Assembly: GCF_000835495.1 (NCBI RefSeq)
Contig: NW_015622543.1
Location: 372,001 to 436,000 of the forward strand
Direction: 5' to 3'
Length of the DNA stretch: 64,000 nucleotides
Source of the DNA: Cladophialophora immunda
Lineage: Eukaryota > Ascomycota > Eurotiomycetes > Chaetothyriales > Herpotrichiellaceae
The number at the start of each line of letters is the position of its first letter. The stretch's first letter is position 1. The notes below the pieces were generated by a model that was given only the letters and a program-made list of their open reading frames with translations, ran no database searches and was not told the DNA's origin. Below are positions 10,500 to 25,900 of the stretch, piece after piece. The position numbers and the translations under genes are program-made.

Positions 10500-11188
10500 G
10501 ATATTAATAGATATAAGGAAACTACCTTTCTATATTTTATCCTAAGCTTAGTCTTATATAATATTATACTAAGACTTCCTTAGATAAAATAGAATAATAT
10601 ATAACTTTATCTAAAGGAGTTCTATCTATACCTAGGACTATAGAGGATACGCATATAAAACGAATTAAAGATAATCCCCCTAAAGGTTAACTATAGCCTT
10701 ATAAACGTAGTAGCTTTCTCTCTACTTATATAATAATAATATAAGTAGAAGAGTATATAAGTATTCACTATTAGTCTAGTTAATATCGATAAAGCCCTAA
10801 TAGTTAAAAAGATAATAGACCCCCGTATAAAGCTACTAGAATACCTATACCCCTTCCTTAACGTATTTAATAGGACGATAGCGGATAAACTACTACCGCT
10901 CTAAGAGAAGAGGGTAGACTATATAATAGACCTTATATAGGACGATAGGAGGACCCCTAAGGTACCTTAGGGCTCACTATATAGTATATTAAGAGAAGAA
11001 CTACTTATTCTATAGAAGATACTTATAGAGCTACTTAATAAGGGGTTTATCTAGGTAAGTAACTCACTAGCGGTAGCGTTAGTCCTCTTCGTATGGAAGC
11101 TAGGGAGAGGACTATAATTCTATATAGACTACTATAGATTAAATAAGATTATAAGGAAGGATTAGTACTCTTTATTGTTAATCTATAA
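10500..11188 (+). pseudogene. Degraded protease/RT N-terminal region of the outer element, left half
   Basis: In the plus frame before 11188, segments such as SLYSILREELL, LLNKGFI, SNSLAVALVLFV and FYIDYYRLNKI match the start of Ty3/gypsy reverse transcriptases, with in-frame stops between. Coding is cut at 11188 by the LTR of the middle element and resumes after 30520. Confidence 0.7.
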
Positions 11189-11462
11189 TAAACTGGGGCG
11201 AGGCTTCTAGCCATAGGCGCTAACTCATACGGCGGTAGGTAACAGGCGCATTCACATCTTATCAAGTAGTTGATTGATTATCTTATTATTTCTCTATCTA
11301 CCTAGGCGAATAATAAAAGAAAAGACTACTAAGCTAAAGTAGTACCCTTAAACTAACTAATTAGAGAGTAGTAACGTTTACCTATATAATGTATAGCTAA
11401 AAGTTAACTAATCACCTTACTTACCTACCTTATATCTTAGGTCCTCTCTAAACCTTTCCTAT
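11189..11462 (-). repeat. 274-bp LTR of the middle element (3' copy in element orientation)
   Basis: Aligns base for base with 30247-30520, with transitions only that I could see. Shared landmark: GGGCGAGGCTTCTAG near the left end and CCTCTCTAAACCTTTCC near the right end. Confidence 0.85.
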
Positions 11463-14400
11463 TATATCTCTCTTATTATCGCTCGCTTTCTTAACGACCT
11501 CACTTAAGTCTCCTAACTAGCTTTACTAGCTCTCTTAGAATTATTAATTCTTCTTTATACCCTTTAAAGCCTCTATAAAATTATTTAGCTATCTCGAATC
11601 TAATTCCTTTAAGCTTATATTCGTAAGAGCTAACGCCTACCTACTTTACCTTAGGTAGCGCTTAACTATCTAGTAGATCTTTAAAGAGATTAGGAAGCGA
11701 TCTTCAATATTAACCTAAACGATAGATAACGCAGCCTATAAACGTACCTTCTTATAGATGTCAGCGTTAATAACTATAAGAGCGTTCTTAACTACCTAAA
11801 GCCTATAGCTACTTTTATCTTATTAGTAGTTAGATATTAACTTAATATTTCGCGGCGGGATACTGAAAATACACTCCTTCAATCACTAAATAAAAATATC
11901 TAACGCTAACTTACTACCGCTTAACTAACCGAATTAGGAGTCGATAATAGAGTATAACTATATTATCCTATCTACTATAAAGATAAGTTAGTGATTTCTA
12001 GCGCCTACTAAGTTATTATTAACGATAATAAGTCGCCTAGAGAGATTATTAACGTCTCTCTAAGCCTTAAAATCCACTAGATTATTTACTTATTAGTATT
12101 AATTAATCTAAAAAAGAAACGCTAAACTCAAGATAATAGAGTACTTTATATAAGATTCTTTTCGAGAGACGGTAATCCCAGTATCGATAAAGGAACTACT
12201 AACCTATCTATTACGACTAGAACTTTAGAGCGCACTCCGAAGAGCTCTATTTAAGATATTAACGGTCTTATAGTTAGGATACCTAGGTAAGATCTAGTAG
12301 CTCTAAGTCTTAAGTTCTTCCTCCTATTACTTAATTAGTTATATTAGGCTCTTTATTAGATCCTTATATTAGGCCGCGATTCTTTCTAGTCCCTCTAGGT
12401 ATATAGTAACTCCTTTTTTAGCTATATATAGATAGGTAGATATATACCTCCTAAGTATATACCTAGCGAGAAGACTTAACGTATTAACTATCTTTTTAAC
12501 GCCGTATTTATAGTATTTCTAAATATCTTCGCGATTAACTAATAGCTTATTCTAGCTATAATTCGTTTACTTAATATATTTTTAAATCAGCTCCTATATA
12601 AATATAATAGGACTTCTAGGGTTTAGAATTAGATTCGATAAGTTCTTAGATATATCGCTTCTAAGAGATTTTAGTGAAGAGACGATAGTAGAAGGGCTAG
12701 TAATACGCATTCCCTAACTTATAAGCTACTATCCTACCTTAATCCTATAGAAAAGTCCCGAAATCTTTAGCTTCTTTATACTTAGGTTAAGAGAGATTAT
12801 TAAAGTTAATGACTTAGGTCTAAGGGTTATCGTCTATAGTTATAGTTACTTCGCTATACCCGAGATATCGATTAGGTTAGCTTTTATTTAGTCTACTTAT
12901 TCTATACTCCTAATAATAGAGCGTTCTTCTCCTAGTTTTATAAGTTATATTAAACTTCCTCGTATTATATCTACTAAGCTAGACTGTATTAGAAGAGATC
13001 CTTACTAAGGCTATATAGGAACGGAGGCGACTAGTAGAGGAGTAGTTAGGAGGACCGGAGGGGGAGTTTAATCTTATTAAGCGATACGTATATTCTAGCG
13101 TCTTAAGGAAGTACTGGAGGGATTTATAAGTCCTACGAGACTTTTAATCTATAGCTATAGTAGGTTCCTAGTTTTAGAACGAGTAACTAGTTAGTAAGTT
13201 ATTAGTATCGAAGTGTTTCTAATATTCTATACTTATATATTAAGAGAGGCTATAGATTCTAGCTTCCCTTCCGATATAAGGAGGTTAGTATAGTTCGCTA
13301 GAAGAACTCCTATTTAGTATAAGTTATTCCTTTCTATAAAACTATATTAGGTAAGTATCTCTCTCTACATTAGGAGATCATATTCCGCGCTCTAAGTATC
13401 TAGATTAAGTAGGTTTCTATTAAGGAGAGTTTAGATATTACCTATAATTAGGTAGGCTATAGCGTTAAAGTATCTCCTCTCCTAAATTCTAGTAAGATAA
13501 GTAATTATCTCGTATAATGCGTTTTATAATAGAAGAAGGAGTAGTATATCGTACTATATAGAGTATTTCTAGGCGAATTAATATTAATCTAAAAGGGTTA
13601 TTATATCTCTTCTATAGGGAATAATTAACTTATTAAAGAAGGCTTTAGAGGTCTATATAGGGAGCTTTAAGAATCCGCCCTTTAGTATAGGGATACCCTT
13701 CTCTTTATATTTATAATTAAAGAGGCTTATATTATTTACCCTATTATATTCCGAAAGTAGTTTATTATACACCTCTATCTAATAATTACGCCTTATATTA
13801 AACTCCTTCTTTCCTTTCGATAAATTAGCGTACTTCTTAAAGGCTTCGCGGGCATTAGGAAGGTCTTTAGTGAGATTAAAGATATATTAAGCTATAAAGT
13901 CGCGAATATCTCCTATCTATCGATATTTTACTTTAAGAGAGCTATAAAAGTCCCTAACTTAATTAATGTTATTCTAGTTTACGGCGGCTATTATATCTTT
14001 AAGGGAGACTTCTTAGAGATTATTAGGATATTTAATAGTAAGAATAGGCTAATTATTAATAGTTCCGGCATTAAGTACTTAGTATTAAGCGCTCTTACTA
14101 ACCGTAGATATTAAAGTAGAGTTTAGATAGATTATTAGAGATTTTAGTAGTAGTACCCTTAGATTCCTAGATATCTTACTAGTGAGCTTATAGACGCATA
14201 GAGAGAGGAGTTTAGAAGGAAGGTTCTAATAGAAACGTTAAGTTAAGAGCGCGTTAAGTTATCTAAATAGTAAACTTAAAGATAAACTTATATTAAGATC
14301 CCTAACCTATATCTTCTAGGGTTTTACTTAAAAGATAATATTAAGAATAGGTTAAGATAAGAGAACCCTAAATAACTCGCGAGGGCGTAGGAGATAGGAG

Positions 14401-17400
14401 ATTAGGTTATAAGACTATAGTAGGAAGGAAGGTTAGTTAAAAGGTGAGAGATAGATACTTATACCTAACTATTTAGGCGTACGTACTCCCTAGCGTTTCT
14501 ACGGTAGAACCTTCCTATTTTATATTTTAGATTATTACCCTTCGAACTAATCCCGTACTAGACTCTAACTCCTAGTGATAGAGTTATTATTAGTACTATT
14601 ATTAGTATATAATAACCTTATTATCGCCTAACGGTAATACTTAAGACCGTTAAGTTATTATATCTATAACTAGTCTTTCTCCTTTCCTCTACATATAAAT
14701 CTTTAGCGTATTCACTTAGTCCGTCAAGATATTCTTTAGAGTCTTATATTAGCCTTATTATTGATAATACTAGGCGCGGATAGCTATTTTTACCGTCCTA
14801 GGCTTTAACTAATTAGCGTACTTCCTTTTTCTCTATATAGTATATAAGTAAATTCTGACTAATAAGAGTCCGCACTAATTTCCTTAACGTTAACCTTAAA
14901 CTTTCTTCTCTAGTATACCTTTTATCTTTATCTTTTAGTTCTTTCTTAGTCTAGTGAACTACGCTATTTCCTCCCTCCTTCTTTTTAATAGCGGAGTTCC
15001 GTAGCTATTAAGATTATAGAGCTAAGAGTATTATAGTTTACTCTCTTTTAGGAGTCTATTAGAGAGGAAAAGGTATTTCTAAGAAGTTTAGACTTAGCGA
15101 CTTTTACGTTAGAGCGTTACCTCCCCTACCGCTTCGCGATAGCTAAGCGTAGAGGTAGTAAAGAAACCTAAGCGGTTTATATTTTAAGAGATTCTCCGAA
15201 GATAGTTAGACCGCTATATTCCCTCCGTATTTATTCGGTTATTAGAGGAATTTTAACTACTATTATCGAGGGTAGCGGCATTATTATTCTATTTTAGAGT
15301 CTATAGCTACGGTAGAGGTGAGTCTCGTCTAGGTCTAGGGGGTGAGAGTCCTAGTCTATAGTATCTCCTATCTTCGTAAGGTATAATAGATCTTATATTA
15401 CGGTTCTTTATAAGTTTTTATTATTAGTAACCTCTTCTAGCGCTAAATCTTCCCTAGTTAGGAAGTCTACCGGCCTAGAATAGAATCTCTTTAAGTAATT
15501 AGTAGTATAGGTACCTATTAGATAAGTATCGTTGAGTTCTACTAACGTATACGTACCCTTCTCTTAATTAGCTTTTATAATTCTAAACGGTCCGAACTAT
15601 CGAAAGACTAACTTCTTTTCTATAGATATATCTATTAACTCTACGGTATTATAGCTAAGTATAAGTATATCTACCTTAAATAGTTTAGGATATAAGCTAT
15701 ATCGTTTATTGAACTATTCCTTCCTAAGTCTTTACATTCTATTTAGGTAAGCTACTACCTCTTCTAAGTCTTTATTCCGCCTTTCGAGGGCTTAGGCTCT
15801 TATAGTAATTAAATCTATAGTATTAATAACTTTATCCTAGTTTATAATATTCTAAGTCGTAATCTTAAGTTTAATTAGTAAAATTAGTTAGTCTAAGAAT
15901 TCAATCTTGTATAGTATTATCCTAGTTCTAGCTTTAACGGTTATCTAGTCTACCTAAAGGATAGTATAAAGATGATTTATCTATATACCTCCTCTATTAG
16001 TTTGACATATTTTTAAAAGGATATTTATAATATCTTTATATCCTACCTTTACTTACTTATTAGCCTAAGAGTAGTAGATAGAGGTAATAATACGTTTAAT
16101 CCCGTATCTTTCGGCGAGTTCTTTCACCTATCCCTTATTTTCTAGCCTACTATTATATATTAATTTCCTAAATAGTCTATAGCGATAGATAATCTCTTTA
16201 TATAGGAACTTCGCTACTATTACGCTATTAGTAGAGATAATACCTCTAGACTTAACCTAGCCGCTTATATTACTCCGGGCTTCTATAAGGTACCTTTTTC
16301 CTTACGATAATAGTATTAGAGTATAGTTAACGCTAATTTATTCCTATTATATATCGACTAACGTAGGAAATATCTTATTATATAGCCTCCTACTTTCCTA
16401 GAATTAGTATTTAGGGTAAGTCTTTATAAATACCTAGATATCTCGATACTAACCTTCTTAGAAATAGCGATTAGATACCCTCTAATATATCGTCTTACGC
16501 CTAAAGTATCTAGAGTTATTATATATCGACTTAAGGATCCTCTTCCTTTTAGTACTACTATTAACGACTTATTAACTTAACTTATTTACTATTAGTTTTC
16601 TAAATAGATAACCTCCTTAGATAAAAAAGTATATAGAATTCTTCTATAAGCGTTTAAACTCTTTATTACTTATCCTCTATAGATATTACTAATCCTAGAG
16701 GTATTTCATAAGCTACTTCGAATGTTCTAAGTATTTATCTTTAAAGAGCTAGACTACGCGTAGTTCTCGTAGGTCTATAGTCTAATCTCTTACGCGAATC
16801 ACTACTAGTCTTACTATTACGAAGTCTCTTCTAGTAATAGTCTATTTAATAAGCTAAAGGCTCCTATATATAAAAAGTATTTAGACTTCGATCTAATCGT
16901 TAATATTCTCCTCCTCCTTAGCTTTCTTTAGGTCTTCTTTAGTTAGAGGACGTTAGGATAGTACGTTAGCGACTATATTCTTATTACTAGACATATATTA
17001 TACTTTAAAGTCGAATTTTTAGATCTATACTAACTACTAATTCACTACTACCCCTAGGAGATCTATAGACTACTAGTTAAGCTACGCTATGAGAGTCATT
17101 ATGTCCGTCTCTATTACGAAGTAGACGGCGTATAATTACCGTTTAAACTTCTTTAAGGCCTTTAGAAGCCCTCGAGCTTCTTATTTTAGGGTATTATATT
17201 CTAGTTTAGCTTTAACCTAGATATCGCTCTCGTACTAAGTAGCTCTCCGTTTTTACGTTACCGGATTAATCTATATAATTACCGCGCCCTATCTACGTCT
17301 ACTAGCGTTAATCGCTAGGATAATAAGACTAGCCTATTCCCTATAGTTAAGGCTTACTAAGGCTAGAGGAGAAGATAGCGTAAGTTTAAGGGCTTTTATA

Positions 17401-17700
17401 CCCTAGTCTTAAACCTTAGTCCATTTCTAGAGTACGTTTTTCTTAAGTAATACGTATAGGGACTCGGCTAGTATTATAAAGTATAGAATCTAGATATAAT
17501 AATAGATATAAATCCTAAGAAATCTATAAAGTTCCGGCTGATTAGTTAGGACTAGCTAGGTTAGGATTTTATAAGTCTTCGATTCTTAAGGATATTATCT
17601 ATCTCTATTATAGACGTACTTAACTACCTCTATTCTATTTATATAGAGCTATAATTTCTAGCCTATAATTATAGCTCTAGCTCTTTCAAGATTAAGTATT
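11463..17700 (-). other. 3' internal region of the middle element, no domain resolved
   Basis: RIP-mutated DNA downstream of the RT motif in element orientation. RNase H and integrase would be expected here, but I could not identify them with confidence. No unmutated gene is present. Confidence 0.4.
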
Positions 17701-17779
17701 ATCTCGTTAAGATTAATTAAGTACTCTAATACGAAGAGATATATTCCTAGCGCTACTTCCTATTATTAATAATCTATCT

Positions 17780-17820
17780 TCGGGCCCTTTACCGTAATAT
17801 CGTCTAGAAATAGATAAGTA
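17780..17820 (-). pseudogene. RT catalytic segment of the middle element
   Basis: The minus strand reads TYLFLDDITVKGPKIDY followed by a stop. F-L-D-D is the YxDD catalytic box of Ty3/gypsy reverse transcriptases, and the DDI.VKGP form is seen in fungal gypsy elements. The two catalytic Asp codons survive, but the surrounding frame is broken. Confidence 0.75.
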
Positions 17821-19518
17821 CGCTTTAGGATTTATTCCTATAGAATGTAGTTTATAATCCTTACGAACTATACTACTAAATTCGTAGCTTCTTAAGATAA
17901 AGTTACGTATCGAACTAACCTAATTAGAGTCTAGATAGCTATAAGGTCGTAACTCTCCTTTATAAGTTCTATTTAGTTATAACTAGAGAGCTAATCTAGT
18001 AGAGAAGTTATATATATCCTTAAGAACTCTTCTACGAAGTCGTCTAATAAAGGGGGTAGATTTATATCCCTTATAGTAACTTAGTTAATATTTTAAGCGG
18101 CGATAATTAGCTAATACTCCCCTAGCTTCTTCTTCTTAACTAGGAAGAACGGGTTTCTATATAAACTATAGCCGAACTTAAAGAGACGCTACTAGATCTT
18201 ATCCTTAATTAGTTTAATTATAATCGGTTTAAGTACCTTAGGAACTAGAAAACTCTTCGTCTACTATAGAGTATAAGGAACGGTCCGAATAATCTATAGT
18301 AGTATAACTTTATATTAGACTTAACTAATTTCATTAACTTCCTATACTAATGCTCCTTCTTAATTATATAGGATTTCTAGAAGAACTTCCTTCTTAGAGA
18401 GTATTAAATCGGGCCTAATCACTAGCTTTTCTAGACGTTCTAACGTTAAACGTTCTCTATAAGGGAAAGATACGAGTCTTGGCTTTATCTATTATAAAAA
18501 TAGATATAACTATCTATTAGAGGTAGCTTATTCCCTTAAGATTACCTATACTCTCTAGTCTGAAAGACTACTAGGCGTTAAACTATCTTACTAGTCTATA
18601 TCTATAGGCTTCACTTTATCTACCTTTTTCTTATAGAGGGTATTAATTTAAGCCTTAAAAGGTCTTTCCACTCAATAACGTTTATAACGTTACTTATTCT
18701 CTAGATCTTATCTTAACGCCTTAGTATCTACTAGCCTTAATAACCTTACGAACTAGCTATTATCTTATATATTAAAAGGCTTAGTCTTAAATTATAAGTC
18801 CTAAAGGTCTTTATTATCTAATTCGAAAGACTTACCTACGGAGATTAGTTCGTTATTTTAGTCTACTTAGAAGTCGATAGCTAAGGTCCTAGGTTTTCTC
18901 TGAGCCCTTACGGATATAAGTATAAGCTTCTTTATTATTCTATACTTATCTAGCCTTTTAAAGATATTAAGTATATAAGTTTAAATATTATAGATATATC
19001 TTGATCTTTAGTAAGGTTAGGAGTAGTTTAGGTAACTATCTACACTCTCTTACTAACGTAACTATCCGTTAATCTAACGATATAAGTATCCTTATCCTTT
19101 TCCTAGACTGACTCTTACGCTACCTTCTAGAATAGTCTCCCTAAGATAAAACGGTAGGTTAGATCTATAGTGTTCATCATATAGATATTTATTAGGACCT
19201 TAACTTCGGCGATATTAATAATAAAGTCTTTAATTATACTCACGAACTTTTCTCGGTCTTTATTAAACTCTATAGCGTTATGAATAAACTTAGCCTTCTG
19301 TAGATACTAAGATAGATCTATCTCTTCCACTAGGGTAAGAGTCATTAGGTTAATCTCTACTCTAGTATCTAGTAAGGAATCTTTATATCTCCCTCTTATT
19401 TTGACCGGTAGGTAGGGATATCTACTATGATATAATCGCGGTCGAATTAGATAGTCTACTAATAGATTTATTTATACGGTCCCGATCCTAGTAGTGGACT
19501 CGCCTTCCGCCTACGTAG

Positions 19519-19937
19519 TGTTACGAACCGACCATATGGGAGGCTAAGGGGAAAGATAAGGAGGAAGGTCGACTAAGGAGAACATGTCAGACGCTAATGC
19601 CTTAGTAAATATATTAGTATAACTTAGTGGAGTAATAGAGTAATATACCTAGATAGGCTTAGAAATATATTAATATATTTAATATATCTAATAGAGTAAC
19701 ATATTAAATATATATCCTAAGTAATATATAGTTATACTTAGCTATATAGTTCTCCTTATAGTTAATAATAGTTATATAGAATTAAGTTCCTCACGATTAT
19801 CTACTATATATATAGATCTATATACTATATACTTAGTTTCCAGTCTTAGCTATAACGTCCCTCCCTACTATATTACTAAGTAAACTACCGCGAGTTTACC
19901 TATAGATACCTTACATATTATATAGTAGCTTATAATA
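19519..19937 (+). repeat. 5' LTR, innermost element (419 bp)
   Basis: Direct repeat of 26992-27410; the differences I see are C/T or G/A transitions. It keeps several unmutated CA/TG sites in its first ~100 bp. Confidence 0.9.
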
Positions 19938-19999
19938 TATTAACTACCTACTTAGATAGTAGCGGACTTAACGATAATATCTAGTAGCTCTAACCCTAA

Positions 20000-22900
20000 G
20001 TTACCTAAGCCTAGACTTACTTAATAACCTAATACCTCTACTATAAGCGTCACTACTTTAACTATTAATAATATAGAGGCCGGAAAGATAAAGGACGACC
20101 TTAAGGTTAAATAGTACTATAGAGATAGAAGTAAACTTAGTATATATCTAGTATAGTTAAAGGTAGTATTTACCTTATAATGTACTAAATACCCTATCTA
20201 TGTAGAAAAAGTTTTATTTATAGGGCTCTAGCTCTACGGGTTAGCGTTTAAATAGTTTAAACCTATCATAGGGGATTACCTTAGCTCTATACTAGCGTAG
20301 TAAAGCCTAGAGATAAATGAAATCTTTAGAAACTTCTTAGTTTTTGAAGAAAGAATTAAGTAGATCTTTAGGATACTAAGAGAGGAATAGTTAGTAGCCT
20401 AGAGGATCTATTAACTTAAGTAGATAGGATCCGCTACGCGATATTATACTATATTCTAACGCTATACTTCAAAATTAGATTAGGAAGATAAAGCTTTTAC
20501 CTTAGTCTATTATTAGAGACTAAAGGATTTAGTTAAAGATAGAATAGGGATAGATTATCTTAATAAGTATAAGTCGCTCATTAAACTCTCTATTAAGACT
20601 AATAACTAGTTATATAAACGCTAGATAGAAAGAAAAGGGACTTTTATAGGGGGTACGACTTATAAGAATAAATAATACTATAGAGAACTAATAGACTTAG
20701 ATATAATCTAACGCAGTAGTTCTACTCACTAGAAAGTATAAGGGGGATAACCTAAGGTTAGGAATAATAAGTCTCGTAGATTACTATAGTTAGAGTGAGA
20801 GAAACGTAAGAAAAACAATCTATACTATGGATACGGAAAATCCGGATACCGTACGAAAGATTATAAGAACGGTCTAATACTATATATGATAGACAATAGT
20901 ATAGCCGATTATGAAGAAATAAAGGTCAATACTTTATAGGGAGCTTAGAAGGTAGCCGATAGCTAGAGTAATATAGTATAGAGGGACTACCTAGGTACGG
21001 GATCTTAAGAGGAGATAGGTAGATCTAAATAAGATATAAAACCTAAGGAAGAAGCTACCTTAGAAGAACGGGAATAATAAGAAAAATTATAGTATTAGCT
21101 CTTATTATAGATAGCGTACTACGATAATAGATATATGACCTACTACTTAGAAAAAATTAGGAGTAGATAGTTTCTAAAACGATAAAGAAGAGTAGTAAGA
21201 TAAGCTAATAAGCTAAAGCGCTAGGAAGTATTTAGGGCTAACTATGAGGATACTAATAACGAATAAGGATTCTAGATAATGCATATACTAGAACTAGAAG
21301 AACCTACTATATTTATCGTAATTAAATATAACGATAAGGAAATAATAATAATCATACTCTACTAAAGATTATTAAAATACTAGTATAAAGATAATTATAG
21401 ACTAGAAGTAGAGTATCTCTACTCTATATTTAATCTAGGGTAACTAACTAATGAACTAGTTTTAATTATAATAGAGATCTACTAGGCTATAGAGGCGGAA
21501 TGCACCGTTCTAGGGATACATTCGTATATAGAAAAAGGTGATAAAGCGTTTATAATACTAATTATACCGCCATAAGAATAAAGCCTTAATATAATAATAG
21601 TACTAGAAGGCACTAGAATAGTATAACTAGTCTATACTTACGAAAGATACTAAGACTATTAAGTAGTTACGTATATTAGGAAGGCGTAGACTAATATAGG
21701 AGAATTATACGACGATATCGACCCGTTTATAGATTATCGACTAATATATATACTTTATAATAGTTACGTAAATAATAACGTTATTATCTAAGAACTAAAT
21801 GAGAACCTTATATTAGAGGAGGATACTATATACTAATAGTATATAGTACTAGAAAGTGATAAGTATAATATTAAGATCGCTACTAACTTCTAGAAGATAG
21901 ACGACTATAAGACTAAGTATCGCCTTAATATACTATATTAATATATAGTTTATAACTCTTTTAGATTACTATAGTTACTACTTAAGAAAATTAATATAAA
22001 ATAGTACTAGGACTAAGAGTATAAATATAAAGAAGATATATATATCTATTAACTAGTAGAACTAGTAATAGTTAAAATAAGACTTCTAGAGGGGACTATA
22101 AAGAGAATTATTACTAAAAGAAATGAACTTAAAGAAGTATAGTAAGAAAGAGGAGTTATTCTTAAGCTAATTCTATTAATATTAGGACCCTTAAGGAATA
22201 GAAAGGTAATCGATAAACGTAAAGATCTAAACTATTACTATAAAAGACTTTTATGCGAAGATAAAGACTACTAATAGTAATACGGAGATTATTTACATTA
22301 CTAGAACGTTAATCTAAGATAGCCCTATATACTAATATCTAGAGGAGTCTATATTAATCTTATAGAGGTAGACTAAATATACGATAAATAAGAATACTAA
22401 TAGAGAAGAGAATTATACCTATATTATTAAGAAGATATACTAAATATAATGTTTACTAATAGTAATGATGGTAGAGGAGATCTATATAGACTATTTATTA
22501 TTAAAGAAATAGTCGATAATAGGGTAGATAGAGATTTTATAGTGGATGATTTCTACTATCTAAAAGAGGAAAAGTATAATACGAAGATAAAGTATCGATA
22601 TATCTATAATATTAACCTAGACGTTGAAAATATCCTAATATATCCCGAGATATTTGAGATATTAGAAGAGTGTTTCGATACTAAGTACTAATAGGATAGA
22701 GAGCGATATATATACTAACTAAAAAACTTATAAGTAACGACTTAATAAGGTAGAGGAGTCATAATAATAATCTAAGGGTTAGAAAGCCTTAGGAGTTAAG
22801 AGAGATAACTATATTAGATAATCGCTACGTAGCCCTTATAGTAGAATTAGTAAATATTTAGATTACTATTATAATTAACTTAGGAGCTAACCGGAGCTAT

Positions 22901-25900
22901 GCGAGTACGACTATAGTTAGGAAACTATATAAATACGAAGCGAAGAAAAGACTTCTATACCCCTTAAAGATAGTAGACGGATAACTATTAAGATAGGTAA
23001 CGATAGAAATGAAAAACGTTCCGTTAATAATTACGAAATATAAGGAAATAATAAATCTAGATATAATAGATATCTTAGGATATGACGTAGTTTTAGGAAT
23101 AGACTAGCTTTAAAAACATAACCTAACTATTAACTAATAAACGAGGATAGTAATATTTACGAAATGTAGTATTATATAAAGGGAGGACTAATTATCCTTA
23201 AAGGCTCTAAAAAGAACGATTTTAGTACAACTAATAGAATATATATTAGTTAGCTTTAATATTAGGGAGATACTACTAGAATATAAAGACTTTAAAGACC
23301 TCGCTAAAGAAAGAGAAGGTAACGTAGCCTTACTAGAATATAAACTATAGAATTATAAGATACCCTTAGAAGAAGAAAATAATCCGGAATACTACGTATA
23401 ACTAATCCTAATATCTAAAAAAGAAGAAGACTTTCTTAAAGAGTATATTAATAAACACCTTATAAAAGAGTTTATTAGACCTTTAAAGTTAAAAGTAGCT
23501 TATATAGTACTCTTTATACTAAAAAAGAATAGAGGATTAAGACTATATATTAACTATAGACGCCTTAACGCGATAATAAAGAAAAATCGATATCTAATAC
23601 TAAGAATTAATAAATTATAGGACCGACTCTTAGGAGCTAAATAGTTCTTAGTAATTAACGTTAGAGACGCCTACTATAGGGTAAGGATAAAGGAAGGGGA
23701 AGAGTGGAAGATAGCGTTTAGGACTAGATAAAGCCTATATAAGTATTAGATAATGCCCTTTAGACTGACTAATGCATTAGCTACCTTCTAAGAACTTATT
23801 AACGATACCCTAAGAGAATACTTAGATGAGTTTATCGTCGCCTACTTAGACGATATCCTTATATTTTCTAAAATATATAATAAGTATATCTAATATATAC
23901 GGAAAGTCCTATAAGCACTAAGAGAAAAGGATCTATCGATTAAATTAAGTAAATACGAATTTTATATATATATAATAGTATTCCTAGACTATATCGTATT
24001 ATTATAAGGACTAGCGCTAAATCCTAATAAAGTTTAGGCTATTAATAACTAGTCTACATTAATAAGTATAAAAGAAGTATAATAGTTCTTAGGTCTTATT
24101 AACTACTATAGGAGGTTTATCTAAGGATTTTTAAGAATCGCGGTATCTCTAATAAATTTAATAAAGAAAGACTATATCTTTAACTAGGACGATAAATGCG
24201 AATACGCCTTTAAGGGACTAAAGGGATAGATAACCTCTATACCTATCCTTATATTATTTAACCTAGAAAAGGAGTTAATACTCAAAACTAATACGTTAGA
24301 CGAGATAATAGGGGTATATCTTATATAGAAAGATAAGAATAGTTAACTACGACCTATAGCTTACTACTTAAGATAAATAACTTAACTAGAATTAAACTAT
24401 AATATCTATAATAAAGAATTACTCGCTATTATAGAAGTATTATAATAATAGAGAGTATATCTAGAAGGAGTAAAGTACCTAGTATAGATATTTACTAACT
24501 ATAAGAACCTTACTTACTAAATAACGATAAAGGATCTAAATAGACGGTAAGTAAGATAGGTAGAAACTTTAGTAAGATACAACTTTAGAATCTACTATAT
24601 TAAGAGAACCGAAAATAGTTAAGTAGATATATTAAGTAGAAGACTAGACTATATAGAGGTAGTAGGACCCGAACCTAATACGCTACTTAAAACTAATAGG
24701 TAGATACTATAATATAAAGAATATAACTATAATTTAGTAATTATAGATATTAAGCTAACTAAAGAGTAAAAATAGGATATTATAAAAGAAAGATATAATA
24801 GCTAACTTATAGAGCACTCTAGAATTATAAAAATAATTAAGTTAATTATAAGAGACTTTATATAGAAAGGACTTAGAAAAGATATCGAAGAATACATTAG
24901 AAAATGCGATATCTATAAGAAAATAAAGAAAGAACGATATAGACCGTATAGATTACTTATAGTACTATAAATACTAAATAGACTATAGGACTCTATTATA
25001 ATTAACTTTATTATAAAACTATTAATATCTTAAGAACTCCTTACGAGTAAAGAGTATAATAATATTATAGTAGTTATCGAAAGACTAACGAAGTATATAT
25101 ATATACTATTATTCACTAAAAAGGCGATAGTAAGAGATTTAGCCTACTTATTCGTAAGAATAGTTATATTATAATACGGGATACTAAATGAGATAATCTT
25201 AGATAGAGATAAACTATTTATATTATAGTTTTAGTAATCCTTAATAGATCTCTTAGGGATAGATATAAAGTTATTAATAGTATACTATCTATAGATAGAT
25301 AGTTAAACGGAAAGAATAAACTAAATACTAGAATAATATTTACGATGCTACGTTAACTATTAGTAAGATAATTAGGTATAACTACTACTAATAGTATAAA
25401 TAGTATTTAATAATAGTACTACTATAATAGGAATATCACTATTCTACGTAACTTATAGATACTATCTAAACGTATTTAAAATACTAAAATTTAAGAAACT
25501 AATATTAGAAGAAGTAAGGATTAAGGTTAATAAGATAAAAGAACTATATAATATAATGTAAAAGGAATTATAAAAAATATCAGAAAAAATAGTAGAAAGA
25601 GAAAATAAAAAAAGATCTAAGGGACTAGACCTTAAAGAGGAAGGGATAGTCTATATAAGAAGAAAAAACATTAAAATAAAACGACTAAACGATAAACTAG
25701 ATTATACTAAAATCAGACTATATCGTATTAAAAAGAAACTAGGATTAGTTATATATAAACTAGATCTCCTAAAGATACTAGAAATATACCTAGTATTCTA
25801 TAAATCCCTACTAGAACTATATAGGGATCTAAACGTAAAACTAGGACTAGTAGAGATCGATAAGGAAATAGGAGAACTAAAGTATAAGATTAAGAGATTA

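Noticed and set aside
22449..22691. 80-codon plus-strand frame as a gene
   Set aside because: It lies within the mutated gag-pol of the innermost retrotransposon and has no independent support.
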